26,403 bases of DNA, taken from IMG/VR virus record IMGVR_UViG_3300036801_000039, positions 1-26,403 of that record; one strand, written 5' to 3'. The notes beneath the pieces are model-generated. The model saw only the letters and a program-made list of their open reading frames with translations, did no database searches and had not been told where the DNA came from. Positions 1 to 6,487 of this stretch are shown one piece after another (within the stretch, counting starts at the first letter, position 1; every line of letters starts with the position of its first letter). Origin of the DNA: a virus. The position numbers were made by a program, and so were the translations under genes.

Positions 1-98
1 GCCGATGAAGCGGTGAACGTTACGGCGAGGGTGGTACCCGCCGCTTTGTTAGAGAAGGCTTGACCGACCGCCAGTTCCTTGACGAACGCTCCGGCCAC
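1..98 (-). CDS. Partial phage structural protein, N-terminal 32 codons
   Basis: The reading frame opens with GTG at 96-98 and runs off the left edge. An in-frame TGA lies just upstream of the GTG, so this is the only reasonable start. The visible residues begin MAGAFVKELAVGQAFSNKAA and continue with a Thr/Ala/Val-rich stretch that looks like a beta-strand of a phage structural protein. It starts 11 bases after the stop of the preceding gene in the same minus-strand tail series, so it is probably a tail or virion protein. The ribosome-binding site is weak and may rely on coupling. Function cannot be named from 32 residues. Confidence 0.6.
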   Translation of the reverse strand, partial: MAGAFVKELAVGQAFSNKAAGTTLAVTFTASS

Positions 99-109
99 GG
101 CTCAGGCCA

Positions 110-490
110 TCACGGAGTCACGTCAGCGAACTCCACGTCATAGGCCCCGACGTTGGCCGTGTTGCCTGAGGTCACAGCCTGGGTGGTCACCGTGGTGCAG
201 TGCAGCAGGTTGACGCCATCGTCCAGGTTGACGTGAGTGGCGTTGCCGGACGCCGTGATGGGGATGGCGTTCTTAGCGGCGACGGTGACCTTGCGGCCCG
301 ACACGTCACCAGCAACGAGAGCACTGTAGGAAGCGCCGCCGACTCCTGCGGTCTGCACCGCGCTGGCCAACAACACCGCCGCGATCCCGGCGAAGTTGGC
401 CGGTTGCGCCGACGTGATTGTCATACGGGTGGCGGTGGCGACTTTGGTCAGCGCCGCATCCAGCACTAGGGGACTGGTGTACTTAGCCAT
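110..490 (-). CDS. Small phage structural protein, unknown role
   Basis: This is a 126-residue protein rich in Ala, Thr and Val. It opens with MAKYTSPLVLDAALTKV and has an ITSAQPANFAGIAAV stretch near residue 26. Small virion proteins of tailed phages often carry this pattern (short N-terminal helix, then 'statistics of sampled' beta strands), and I recall similar proteins near tail-fibre genes, but no domain name can be assigned. A GGAG element precedes the ATG, and the upstream gene stops only three bases before the start, so the two are co-translated. Position after the fibre proteins suggests a minor tail or decoration role; that is inference. Confidence 0.7.
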   Translation of the reverse strand: MAKYTSPLVLDAALTKVATATRMTITSAQPANFAGIAAVLLASAVQTAGVGGASYSALVAGDVSGRKVTVAAKNAIPITASGNATHVNLDDGVNLLHCTTVTTQAVTSGNTANVGAYDVEFADVTP

Positions 491-493
491 GGG

Positions 494-739
494 TCACTCC
501 GTGATGATGTAGATGGTGCTCGGATCTTTGGTGGGCATGGCGTCGAACTCGCCCTGGGTCAGCGAGACAACGTTGATGTGCCCGGGAGGTCCCGGGATAC
601 CTTGCTCGCCCACCTGGATGGGTGTGACGACCAGAGCCGTCCCCCCACCAGGGCGGACGACGACAGGTGGTCCCGAGACAGGAGCAACCACCGGCGCCCC
701 GTTCTGGCCTCGTACGTCGACGCGAACCGGCGTCGTCAT
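494..739 (-). CDS. Collagen-like minor tail / fibre tip protein
   Basis: This is an 81-residue protein. I chose the ATG at 737-739 because it overlaps the stop codon of the upstream gene as ATGA, the coupling used throughout this operon; a longer in-frame extension upstream would overlap the neighbour by about 95 bases. A Pro/Gly-rich region with a short collagen-like GEQGIPGPPG run (about residues 44-53) is followed by VSLTQGEFDAMPTKDPSTIYIITE. That C-terminal pattern (LTQ..FDA.P.KD..T.YII) is a motif I recognise from many phage tail-fibre and upper-baseplate proteins. Likely role is a small fibre or adaptor component at the tail tip. The family is remembered, not searched. Confidence 0.7.
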   Translation of the reverse strand: MTTPVRVDVRGQNGAPVVAPVSGPPVVVRPGGGTALVVTPIQVGEQGIPGPPGHINVVSLTQGEFDAMPTKDPSTIYIITE

Positions 740-1401
740 TCCCACGCCATCGGATAGACATACCAGTTGGAGGGCGGCCAGATGTCCTGTTGTGTAACCT
801 GAGGGTCCACTACGACCTTGCCCGAGAGCCACGTACGCGTGGTGTAAGTGGCAGTATCAGTGGGGTTGGCCCACTGCTTGGTCTGGAGATCCCACACGAA
901 GTCACCGGGCCAGATGGTGCCACCCGTGAGAGTGACCATGGTCCCCGGCCCGAGGCCGTTGAAGTCGGCCTGGAACGCAGCCGTCACGGTGAAGCTGAAC
1001 AGATAGCGGTAGCCAGGCCACACCGGGGGCCACCAGTAGCCGTAGTACAGCGCCTGGGCCATGCGCACCTGAGACTCCCAGACGGTATCCACCCAGGTGA
1101 GGCCCAAGGTGTCAGCCGGTTCCGTGTCCACCCAGCACACACCGTCGAAGTAGAACTGGAAGTCAGCGGTGTCACCGGCCACCCAGTGCAGGTCGTAGCT
1201 CTGGGCGACCTGGGACGATGATCCTGTATCTGATCCCGAACCATTGACACTGCCGCTACCGCCGTTGAGGCCGGGCAGGAAGGCCGTGGGCGGGATGAAG
1301 CCCTCGGCGTAGGGCACGATCTCGGGACCCTCACCCCAGATCTGGACAGCCTGACTGATGGGAGAAGGACTGCCATCGAAGGTTTGTTGCTGGGTCGGCA
1401 T
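736..1401 (-). CDS. Tail/baseplate protein with BppU-like beta-sandwich, tentative
   Basis: A 221-residue protein starting with MPTQQQTFDG behind a GAGGTGAGCC ribosome-binding site. Residues of about 50-65 form a Gly/Ser-rich linker. The segment after it, with SYDLHWVAGDTADFQFYFDG and later FSFTVTAAFQ, has the 'GDT..f.F.f.dG' strand pattern of the N-terminal immunoglobulin-like domain of phage baseplate upper proteins. The C-terminal third is rich in Trp, Tyr and Pro, as in receptor-facing surfaces. It sits between the collar fibre gene and the collagen-like fibre gene, so a tail-fibre or baseplate role fits. The BppU relation is a weak impression and could be wrong. Confidence 0.65.
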   Translation of the reverse strand: MPTQQQTFDGSPSPISQAVQIWGEGPEIVPYAEGFIPPTAFLPGLNGGSGSVNGSGSDTGSSSQVAQSYDLHWVAGDTADFQFYFDGVCWVDTEPADTLGLTWVDTVWESQVRMAQALYYGYWWPPVWPGYRYLFSFTVTAAFQADFNGLGPGTMVTLTGGTIWPGDFVWDLQTKQWANPTDTATYTTRTWLSGKVVVDPQVTQQDIWPPSNWYVYPMAWE

Positions 1402-1409
1402 GGCTCACC

Positions 1410-2969
1410 TCACGTCTTGATCAGCAGGTACATGCCGATGAACGGCGGCCGAATGTCGATGGGCGTGCCCGAGCCGATCATGTTCTCGGTGATGGGGTGG
1501 CTGTGCGTGCCCCCACCGGGGCCGATGGTGATGGTGTGCTGATGGTTACCCAGCACGTCTGTTGTGTGCACATGGTTGGAACCGGCAGTGTTGACACCGG
1601 GGCCGCCAGTACCGCCCGAGTTGAAACCAGTGGTGGCGGAACCCGTGTTCGGCGTCAACACGATGGGCTGGTCACCCTGGGCGTAACCAGCAGGCGCCGC
1701 GAACACCCGCGTGAGAATGGCCGGAGGGCCACCACCACCGGGCGCCGCAGGATGGACGTGGCCCGGGTCGCTGACACCGTGGAGGTGAGCACCCTGAATG
1801 TTGCCAGTGGTGTGGGAGTGGTTGCCCTGGATGTCCGACGAAGCTGAATGGGTGTGTGAACCACCGGCGCCAGTGGTGGGCGACACGAGGTGCTTGTGGG
1901 GCGGCAGGTTGGTTGTCTGGAGCGCCAGCATGCCGTTGGAACTGCCACCCGTAGTACCAGGGGTGCCGTACATGAAGAAACAGTTGCGGGCGTCGGGCAG
2001 GACCATGTTCATGCCGTCTGAAGTACGCCAAGCAGGGAAGGCGTTCCACAGCCCACCCGATGCGAGCTTGGAGATCGTCTGGCCGTTGACCAGGAGCCAC
2101 CCCGCAGGCGGCGTAGGCAGAAAGGTGGTCATCGTCATCCCGGGCGGGATGTTCGTGAAGGACAACTGCTGCCAAGTACCAGCCTGATAGGCCCACACAT
2201 TGCCGTTGGAGGTGTCCTTGTAGATGTCCCCGTTGGCACCCGTGCCCGATGGGTTGCCCAGACCTTGGCGGAAGTTTGATCCCACCAGCGGACCGGTTGT
2301 GTTGAGGGCGCCGCCAACATCCAGGTCGCCACCGGTTGTGGCGGTGCCCTCAACACGAAGGTTCAGCGACACGTATACACCGTTGCCATTGGCATCGTCG
2401 TGCTCGATGAAGCTGTTGTCGGTCCCGAAGCTCAAGCGCCCATCGGGATCGATCTGGAAGTTGCGAGACATGTCAGCGGGGTTGACACACAGCACCAGTG
2501 GCCCGTCCCCGTCGTTCATGGCGGTGACGAAGTTCTGGGCCAGGATGATGCGTTTGTCTGTTACGTCAACAGTCTGCGGTGCGGTGGCCCCCGGCTTCAC
2601 CAGCACACTGGCGAACACGCACATCGTGGAGTCGTACTCAGGGAACACCGGATTGAGATCAGGGACGCCGAGAAGACCAGAGACGTGTCCGGCTGCGTCC
2701 CCCACAATCAGATCGAAGCGGGGATTGGAGGCGGCATGGGGCAGGGTGACCTGCCCCCCACCGGTGGCCAGTTGACCGTTGACTACCCAGATGCCGTTGG
2801 CGACGTTGACCACCCACGAGGAGCCGGTGACGGAGATGTCACAACCCCGCAGCACCCCGTAGCGGTGACTGCCCAGGAGGTTGAAGTCCAGGGCGTCCGG
2901 CTCCGAGATGTCGAGATCGCCACCGACATCAACAGCGTTGGGAACGAGGAAGCCGGGTCGGACAGCCAT
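1410..2969 (-). CDS. Tail fibre protein with collar domain and eight His-X-His motifs
   Basis: A 519-residue protein with a GGAG ribosome-binding site. Residues 1-275 are beta-rich, with segments such as SNPRFDLIVGD and TDNSFIEHDD typical of fibre shafts. Residues about 277-340 (PPAGWLLVNGQTIS, then LPDARNCFFMYG) match the phage tail collar domain. The tip contains eight HxH motifs at 358-360, 372-374, 384-386, 395-397, 404-406, 466-468, 476-478 and 489-491, and ends with DIRPPFIGMYLLIKT, the usual closing motif of collar-domain fibres. In T4 gp37 and related trimers such motifs bind iron or zinc along the trimer axis, so this protein is probably a trimeric metal-stabilised receptor-binding fibre. 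The receptor is unknown. Confidence 0.92.
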   Translation of the reverse strand: MAVRPGFLVPNAVDVGGDLDISEPDALDFNLLGSHRYGVLRGCDISVTGSSWVVNVANGIWVVNGQLATGGGQVTLPHAASNPRFDLIVGDAAGHVSGLLGVPDLNPVFPEYDSTMCVFASVLVKPGATAPQTVDVTDKRIILAQNFVTAMNDGDGPLVLCVNPADMSRNFQIDPDGRLSFGTDNSFIEHDDANGNGVYVSLNLRVEGTATTGGDLDVGGALNTTGPLVGSNFRQGLGNPSGTGANGDIYKDTSNGNVWAYQAGTWQQLSFTNIPPGMTMTTFLPTPPAGWLLVNGQTISKLASGGLWNAFPAWRTSDGMNMVLPDARNCFFMYGTPGTTGGSSNGMLALQTTNLPPHKHLVSPTTGAGGSHTHSASSDIQGNHSHTTGNIQGAHLHGVSDPGHVHPAAPGGGGPPAILTRVFAAPAGYAQGDQPIVLTPNTGSATTGFNSGGTGGPGVNTAGSNHVHTTDVLGNHQHTITIGPGGGTHSHPITENMIGSGTPIDIRPPFIGMYLLIKT

Positions 2970-2972
2970 GGG

Positions 2973-3815
2973 TTACTCCAGTGTGGCCAGGTAGTCCTGG
3001 AGGTGACCCACCAGGGTGACCCGGTTCTTGCCCGCTTGCTCGGCGGAGATCAACTCCTCGATGTAAGCGGGGTCGTTAGACGAGTTGGCCTCGGCCATGA
3101 CCTCAGCCACCGTGTGGTCGTAGGGGTCGTACTCCTCCTCGACCATGGCGGTACCACCGTTTCCGACCGAACCACTGGTATCAGGCGCCGTCTGGATGGC
3201 TGCTGATTCCGGTGAAACGCCACCAGTAGCATCACCGGTGTCCTCAGCCTCAGCACCCTTGGGCATACCCGACACGGCCGTCACTGCCATCGTGTAGGTA
3301 CCCGCAGCCGGGGTCAGCCCCGAAGGCGTGGCCGTGCCGGTCGCCGCCGCCGTACCCACGTCGGCGTTCGTCTTGGCGTAAGAGAACGTGTTGGCGGTGA
3401 CGGCAGTGATGACGTAGGTGCCGTTGAACGTGGCGTCCACACCGGCCACCACGACCGTCTGCCCGACCAGGAACCCATGCCCGTTCGAGGTAAGGGTGGC
3501 CACGTTGCTGGTGAGCACCTTGTTGGTGACGGTGCGGGCCGTGTTGGAGACGGTCAACGTCGCCGTCTTGGCCCCCGCCGTGCCGTAGGTGACCTGCGTA
3601 GGCGACTTCACCGCCTGCGGCGACGGTGTGCCGTTGGGAGGGAAGGCCCACGAGAAGTCCTGATCCGCCCTGGTGGAACCCGTCGACAGGGTGAAGGTGA
3701 ACTTCAAGCCGTTGGTGGCGTCCTGGGTCGCCTGAGCCCCCGCCGGGGTCGAGGTGATGACGCCAGGGGCGTCGGTGTACATCGTGTTCGGACCGTGGAC
3801 GGTCACCAGACTCAT
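2973..3815 (-). CDS. Ig/PKD-like virion protein
   Basis: A 280-residue protein with a strong GGAGGT ribosome-binding site. About residues 35-95 look like a PKD/Ig-like domain (FSWAFPPNGTPSP, then AGAKTATLTVSN). About 100-165 form a second beta module with HGFLVGQTVVVAGVDATFNG and TYVITAVTANTFSYAKTN, a 'GtyvVtaVt..tFsY' module common in phage structural proteins. A Gly/Ser/Thr linker leads to an acidic helical tail containing DHTVAEVMAEANSS and ISAEQAGKNRVTL, which resembles the C-terminal tail of some actinophage head proteins. It lies between the connector-like gene and the collar fibre. It may be a head decoration protein, head fibre or major tail component; I cannot choose between them. 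Confidence 0.75.
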   Translation of the reverse strand: MSLVTVHGPNTMYTDAPGVITSTPAGAQATQDATNGLKFTFTLSTGSTRADQDFSWAFPPNGTPSPQAVKSPTQVTYGTAGAKTATLTVSNTARTVTNKVLTSNVATLTSNGHGFLVGQTVVVAGVDATFNGTYVITAVTANTFSYAKTNADVGTAAATGTATPSGLTPAAGTYTMAVTAVSGMPKGAEAEDTGDATGGVSPESAAIQTAPDTSGSVGNGGTAMVEEEYDPYDHTVAEVMAEANSSNDPAYIEELISAEQAGKNRVTLVGHLQDYLATLE

Positions 3816-3817
3816 GG

Positions 3818-4216
3818 CTACCTCCGCGCCAACCGGCGCTCATCGAAGGGGTACGGAAGCTCCATCAGAAGCTCCCGGTCGTAGAGGATGCGGGCCACGC
3901 CAACAGGCACCTTGTAGCGCACCCCCGGCTCGAAGCTCATGTGGGTGACCGAGCCGTCCGGATTCACGCCGTCCGTCATGTCCTCGATCTTGAGGTTGGT
4001 GCGGATGACCCAGGCCACAGCCTGCTCGGCCTCTTCCCGAGTGTAGGGAAGCTCCTGCACTTCATCCACGATCTGCGCCTGCCCGAACAGCGCGCCCATG
4101 GTGGTGAGACCTTCAGTGGGCACATCTTCCGAGGGATTGACGACCTGCTCGGCCACCGGCGAGTCGGGGTCCCTGATCTCATCGGCTCCTGTAGGGCGCC
4201 GAACGGGTGTTGCCAT
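3818..4216 (-). CDS. Head-tail connector-like protein, unknown
   Basis: A 132-residue protein starting MATPVRRPTGADE with an AAGGAG ribosome-binding site. The N-terminal half is Pro/Glu-rich and probably disordered. The C-terminal half contains EEAEQAVAWVIRTNLK and FEPGVRYKVPVGVARILYDR, the latter resembling the 'y.vP..vA..L...g' end of small proteins that follow the capsid gene in many phages. It is the first gene after the capsid terminator, which fits a connector or completion protein. No domain can be named with certainty. Confidence 0.65.
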   Translation of the reverse strand: MATPVRRPTGADEIRDPDSPVAEQVVNPSEDVPTEGLTTMGALFGQAQIVDEVQELPYTREEAEQAVAWVIRTNLKIEDMTDGVNPDGSVTHMSFEPGVRYKVPVGVARILYDRELLMELPYPFDERRLARR

Positions 4217-4242
4217 AACACGTCTCCTTGTCCAAAGGGAAA

Positions 4243-4263
4243 GAGGGGGCGCGAAGCCCCCTC
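4243..4263 (-). terminator. Rho-independent terminator downstream of major capsid gene
   Basis: An 8-bp perfect GC-rich stem (GAGGGGGC / GCCCCCTC) with a 5-base loop lies about 34 bases past the capsid stop codon. Read on the minus strand, the stem is followed by TTTCCCTTT, a T-rich tail. This is the best canonical intrinsic terminator in the window. It would trim transcription after the highly expressed capsid gene while letting some RNA polymerase continue into tail genes. Confidence 0.8.
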
Positions 4264-4296
4264 CGTCCAGTCACAGTGACGGCGGGAACCGTCGTG

Positions 4297-5322
4297 CTAG
4301 TTGGTGACCAGCCGGATCACGGCTGAATCAGTGATGGTGCCGAAGCCCCAGATTCCGTACCATGCGAGAGCGTGCTCACGGCCGAAGTCGAGCACGCCAC
4401 CGTCACGTAGTTCGACGGGAAGGCTGATGGCCTGCCCGAAGGCATTGTCACCGATCATCAGGCCCTCATAGACACCACCCGAGGGACCCCATGTCTGACC
4501 CCAGCCGGGGGTGGCGATAGCACCAGGACCCACCGAGGCGTAGTCGTTGGCCGTGACCGGAGGCTGGGGAGCGCCGATGGTGGGTTGATCGATGTTCGCA
4601 GGACTCGACACCCCCGCTGCTGAGAACGTGTCGGTACGCCAGTAGGCACCCGACACGGAGGGGTCAAAGGGCATCGTGGCAGGCAACTGGGCCGCCGTCA
4701 GCGGCGCACCAACCTGCGTCGTCTCGATGAACACGACGTCGTTCAGACGTCCCACCTCTCCAAGCATGAAGTTGCCCGGGGCCGCGTACTTGGTGACCTC
4801 GATGAACTCCGGGGTGTCACGCAAACGGCGGCTCTGGTGGGGATGCACGAAGACCACGTACGTCTCACCGAGACGCGGGATGTTCTTGGAGGCCATGGCC
4901 TCCACCGCATCCTTGATGGTGTGCATGGTGAGGTAGAAAGGCGGATTGGCGCCGCCGACCACCGTGCCTACCGCCCCCGGGGTGCCCGGCTCGTAGACGC
5001 CGTAGCCGGTGTTGATGACCGAGGGCTTCTGGTACCCGTACACAGCGCTGGTGGAGCGCTGAAGACTGGTGCGGGCCTGGGTGTCGAGATACAGCGCCAT
5101 GTTGCGGCCGAGAAGGCGTGAGGCCGAGGCCATCACGTCGTCAAAGCTGGCGTTGAGCAGGAGTTCCGTGACGCTCACTGCGAAACCTTGCTCTGCGACG
5201 CGGATTTGGTACTGCTGCGCCGACAGGGCGTAGGTCCGCATCCGCACGCCCTCCACCAGTGGTCCACTGGGGATGGGAAGATTATTGTATCTCATGAAGT
5301 TTACTGTCAGGCCGGGCATCAC
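4297..5322 (-). CDS. Major capsid protein, N4-gp56-like family, main body (5' end frameshifted)
   Basis: A 341-residue reading frame that starts formally at GTG 5320-5322. Sequence such as RVAEQGFAVSVTELLLNAS, FDDVMASASRLLGRNMALYL, YVVFVHPHQSRRLRD and the C-terminal LPVELRDGGVLDFGREHALA matches the N4-gp56 type of HK97-fold major capsid protein, which builds the icosahedral shell. The usual N-terminal arm is missing here and lies in another frame at 5319-5579. No ribosome-binding site precedes the GTG. Upstream of it this frame reads A-D-L-G before V-M-P-G, as expected of the complete protein, so the start is probably an artefact of a disrupted gene. The capsid gene follows the scaffold and portal in the standard order. 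Confidence 0.85.
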   Translation of the reverse strand: MMPGLTVNFMRYNNLPIPSGPLVEGVRMRTYALSAQQYQIRVAEQGFAVSVTELLLNASFDDVMASASRLLGRNMALYLDTQARTSLQRSTSAVYGYQKPSVINTGYGVYEPGTPGAVGTVVGGANPPFYLTMHTIKDAVEAMASKNIPRLGETYVVFVHPHQSRRLRDTPEFIEVTKYAAPGNFMLGEVGRLNDVVFIETTQVGAPLTAAQLPATMPFDPSVSGAYWRTDTFSAAGVSSPANIDQPTIGAPQPPVTANDYASVGPGAIATPGWGQTWGPSGGVYEGLMIGDNAFGQAISLPVELRDGGVLDFGREHALAWYGIWGFGTITDSAVIRLVTN

Positions 5323-5579
5323 GCCCAGATCGGCATCGCCTGGAACAGGATCTCCTTGCTCCAGATGACTTGGATCGCCGGGCCGAGCATTGTCGTAGGG
5401 GTGACAGGAGCGGTTCCGTACCCGCCTGTGCCGTCGATGTTGGCAACCTGGTCGTAGCCCGTTGCCTGCGTGTAGATGGAGTAGTCACCGCCCGCACCGA
5501 CCTGCTGGGTGCCGGTGACAGCCGACCCGGTGGGGAACGGAGAGGCGGTGCTCTGTGGGGTATAGGCGGGAGCAACCAT
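5319..5579 (-). CDS. N-terminal arm of major capsid protein in a different frame
   Basis: An 86-residue frame beginning MVAPAYTPQSTASPFP with a very good ribosome-binding site (AAAGGAAG), as expected for a capsid gene. It ends IQVIWSKEILFQAMPIWA and a TGA that overlaps the GTG of the next frame. In N4-gp56-like capsid proteins, a segment like VIWSKEILFQAMP continues for roughly a dozen residues into the LGVxPGLTV region; here those residues are absent and the frame shifts. I interpret this as the start of the same gene, separated by a small deletion or a sequencing/assembly error. A stand-alone small protein coupled to the capsid gene is the alternative. Confidence 0.7.
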   Translation of the reverse strand: MVAPAYTPQSTASPFPTGSAVTGTQQVGAGGDYSIYTQATGYDQVANIDGTGGYGTAPVTPTTMLGPAIQVIWSKEILFQAMPIWA

Positions 5580-5606
5580 GAACTTCCTTTCAAGACGCTG
5601 TTGTGA

Positions 5607-6458
5607 CTACTGAGCTTGGTCCCTGCGTAAGCCTGCTGCCCCGGCACGCGAGGCAATGCCCAGCAGTTGATCCCTGTACTGACCGAACGTCTTGGTGTCC
5701 ATGCGGCGGATGTCATCCACCGAAACTTGTTGAGTTGACATCTGTTGTTCCATTGGCCCTACTGGCGGCGCCCCGGTGGGAGCCACCCCACGGAGCGGTG
5801 CCCGCTGTGATGTCACAGCAGATTGAACCGACTGCAAGATAGCACCGGTCCGTTGTTTCATAATCTCGATGGCGTTGTCGACCTCGACCTCATTGCCACC
5901 GTCGATCAGATCACGTAGCTCAGGCAAGATCCACTCGGACTCCTGCTCAATGCGGTTGCGCTGGTACTCCTGGAGTTGTGTGTACCGGCGCTCCTGCTCG
6001 AAGATGGCGCGGTCCCGTTCCCGCTCACCCTCCAGGCGCTGGAACTCGGCCTTCCACTCCTGGTCCTTGCGCTCCAGCAGTTGGCGTACGTCCATCTGCT
6101 GCTCTTCGGCCTGACGAGCCAGCGATTCCCGCTCCTCACTCTGGTGGGCCAACTCGGCCTCACGGGCTTCGCGCTCCTCCCGGAGTTGACGTAGCTCATC
6201 CTCCATGGTGCTCATCCGACCGTAGAGCTTGTCCTTCTCCTCGGTCCGGATGGCACCGACCTCTTCCTCAGTGAACATGCGCTGGCCCTGAGGGCCGACA
6301 GTCGGCTGACCGCCGTTGTTGATCACGACCTGAGGCACCTGCCCACTGCCCTGCTGGAGGGCCGTAAGCTCAGCCTGGGTCATCGGGGCTTGGCGCGGGT
6401 CGGTGCCGGTGATGAAACCGCTCCCCGTGTCCCCCGTCTGCGTCGGTACGTTGCTCAT
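5607..6458 (-). CDS. Capsid scaffolding protein
   Basis: A 283-residue protein directly upstream of the capsid gene. The first 60 residues are Gly/Gln/Pro-rich. Residues about 62-180 form a long charged coiled coil (for example EEEVGAIRTEEKDKLYGRM and LERKDQEWKAEFQRLEGER) rich in Glu, Arg and Gln. The C-terminal end (DIRRMDTKTFGQYRDQLLG) is a short basic helical segment, the usual capsid-binding end of scaffolds. Scaffold proteins fill the prohead and leave before or during DNA packaging. The order portal, scaffold, capsid and the composition together make this call strong although no catalytic motif exists. Confidence 0.85.
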   Translation of the reverse strand: MSNVPTQTGDTGSGFITGTDPRQAPMTQAELTALQQGSGQVPQVVINNGGQPTVGPQGQRMFTEEEVGAIRTEEKDKLYGRMSTMEDELRQLREEREAREAELAHQSEERESLARQAEEQQMDVRQLLERKDQEWKAEFQRLEGERERDRAIFEQERRYTQLQEYQRNRIEQESEWILPELRDLIDGGNEVEVDNAIEIMKQRTGAILQSVQSAVTSQRAPLRGVAPTGAPPVGPMEQQMSTQQVSVDDIRRMDTKTFGQYRDQLLGIASRAGAAGLRRDQAQ

Positions 6459-6487
6459 AGCGTCTGGTGCTCCAATGTTGTCACAAG

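Noticed and set aside
2400-3206. Long plus-strand ORF opposite the fibre and Ig-like genes
   Set aside because: Antisense to a strongly supported collar-fibre gene; composition is that of a GC-rich shadow frame.
5319-5345. Programmed -1 frameshift joining the two capsid frames
   Set aside because: There is no X-XXY-YYZ slippery heptamer, and the joined product would still lack the residues expected between the two blocks.
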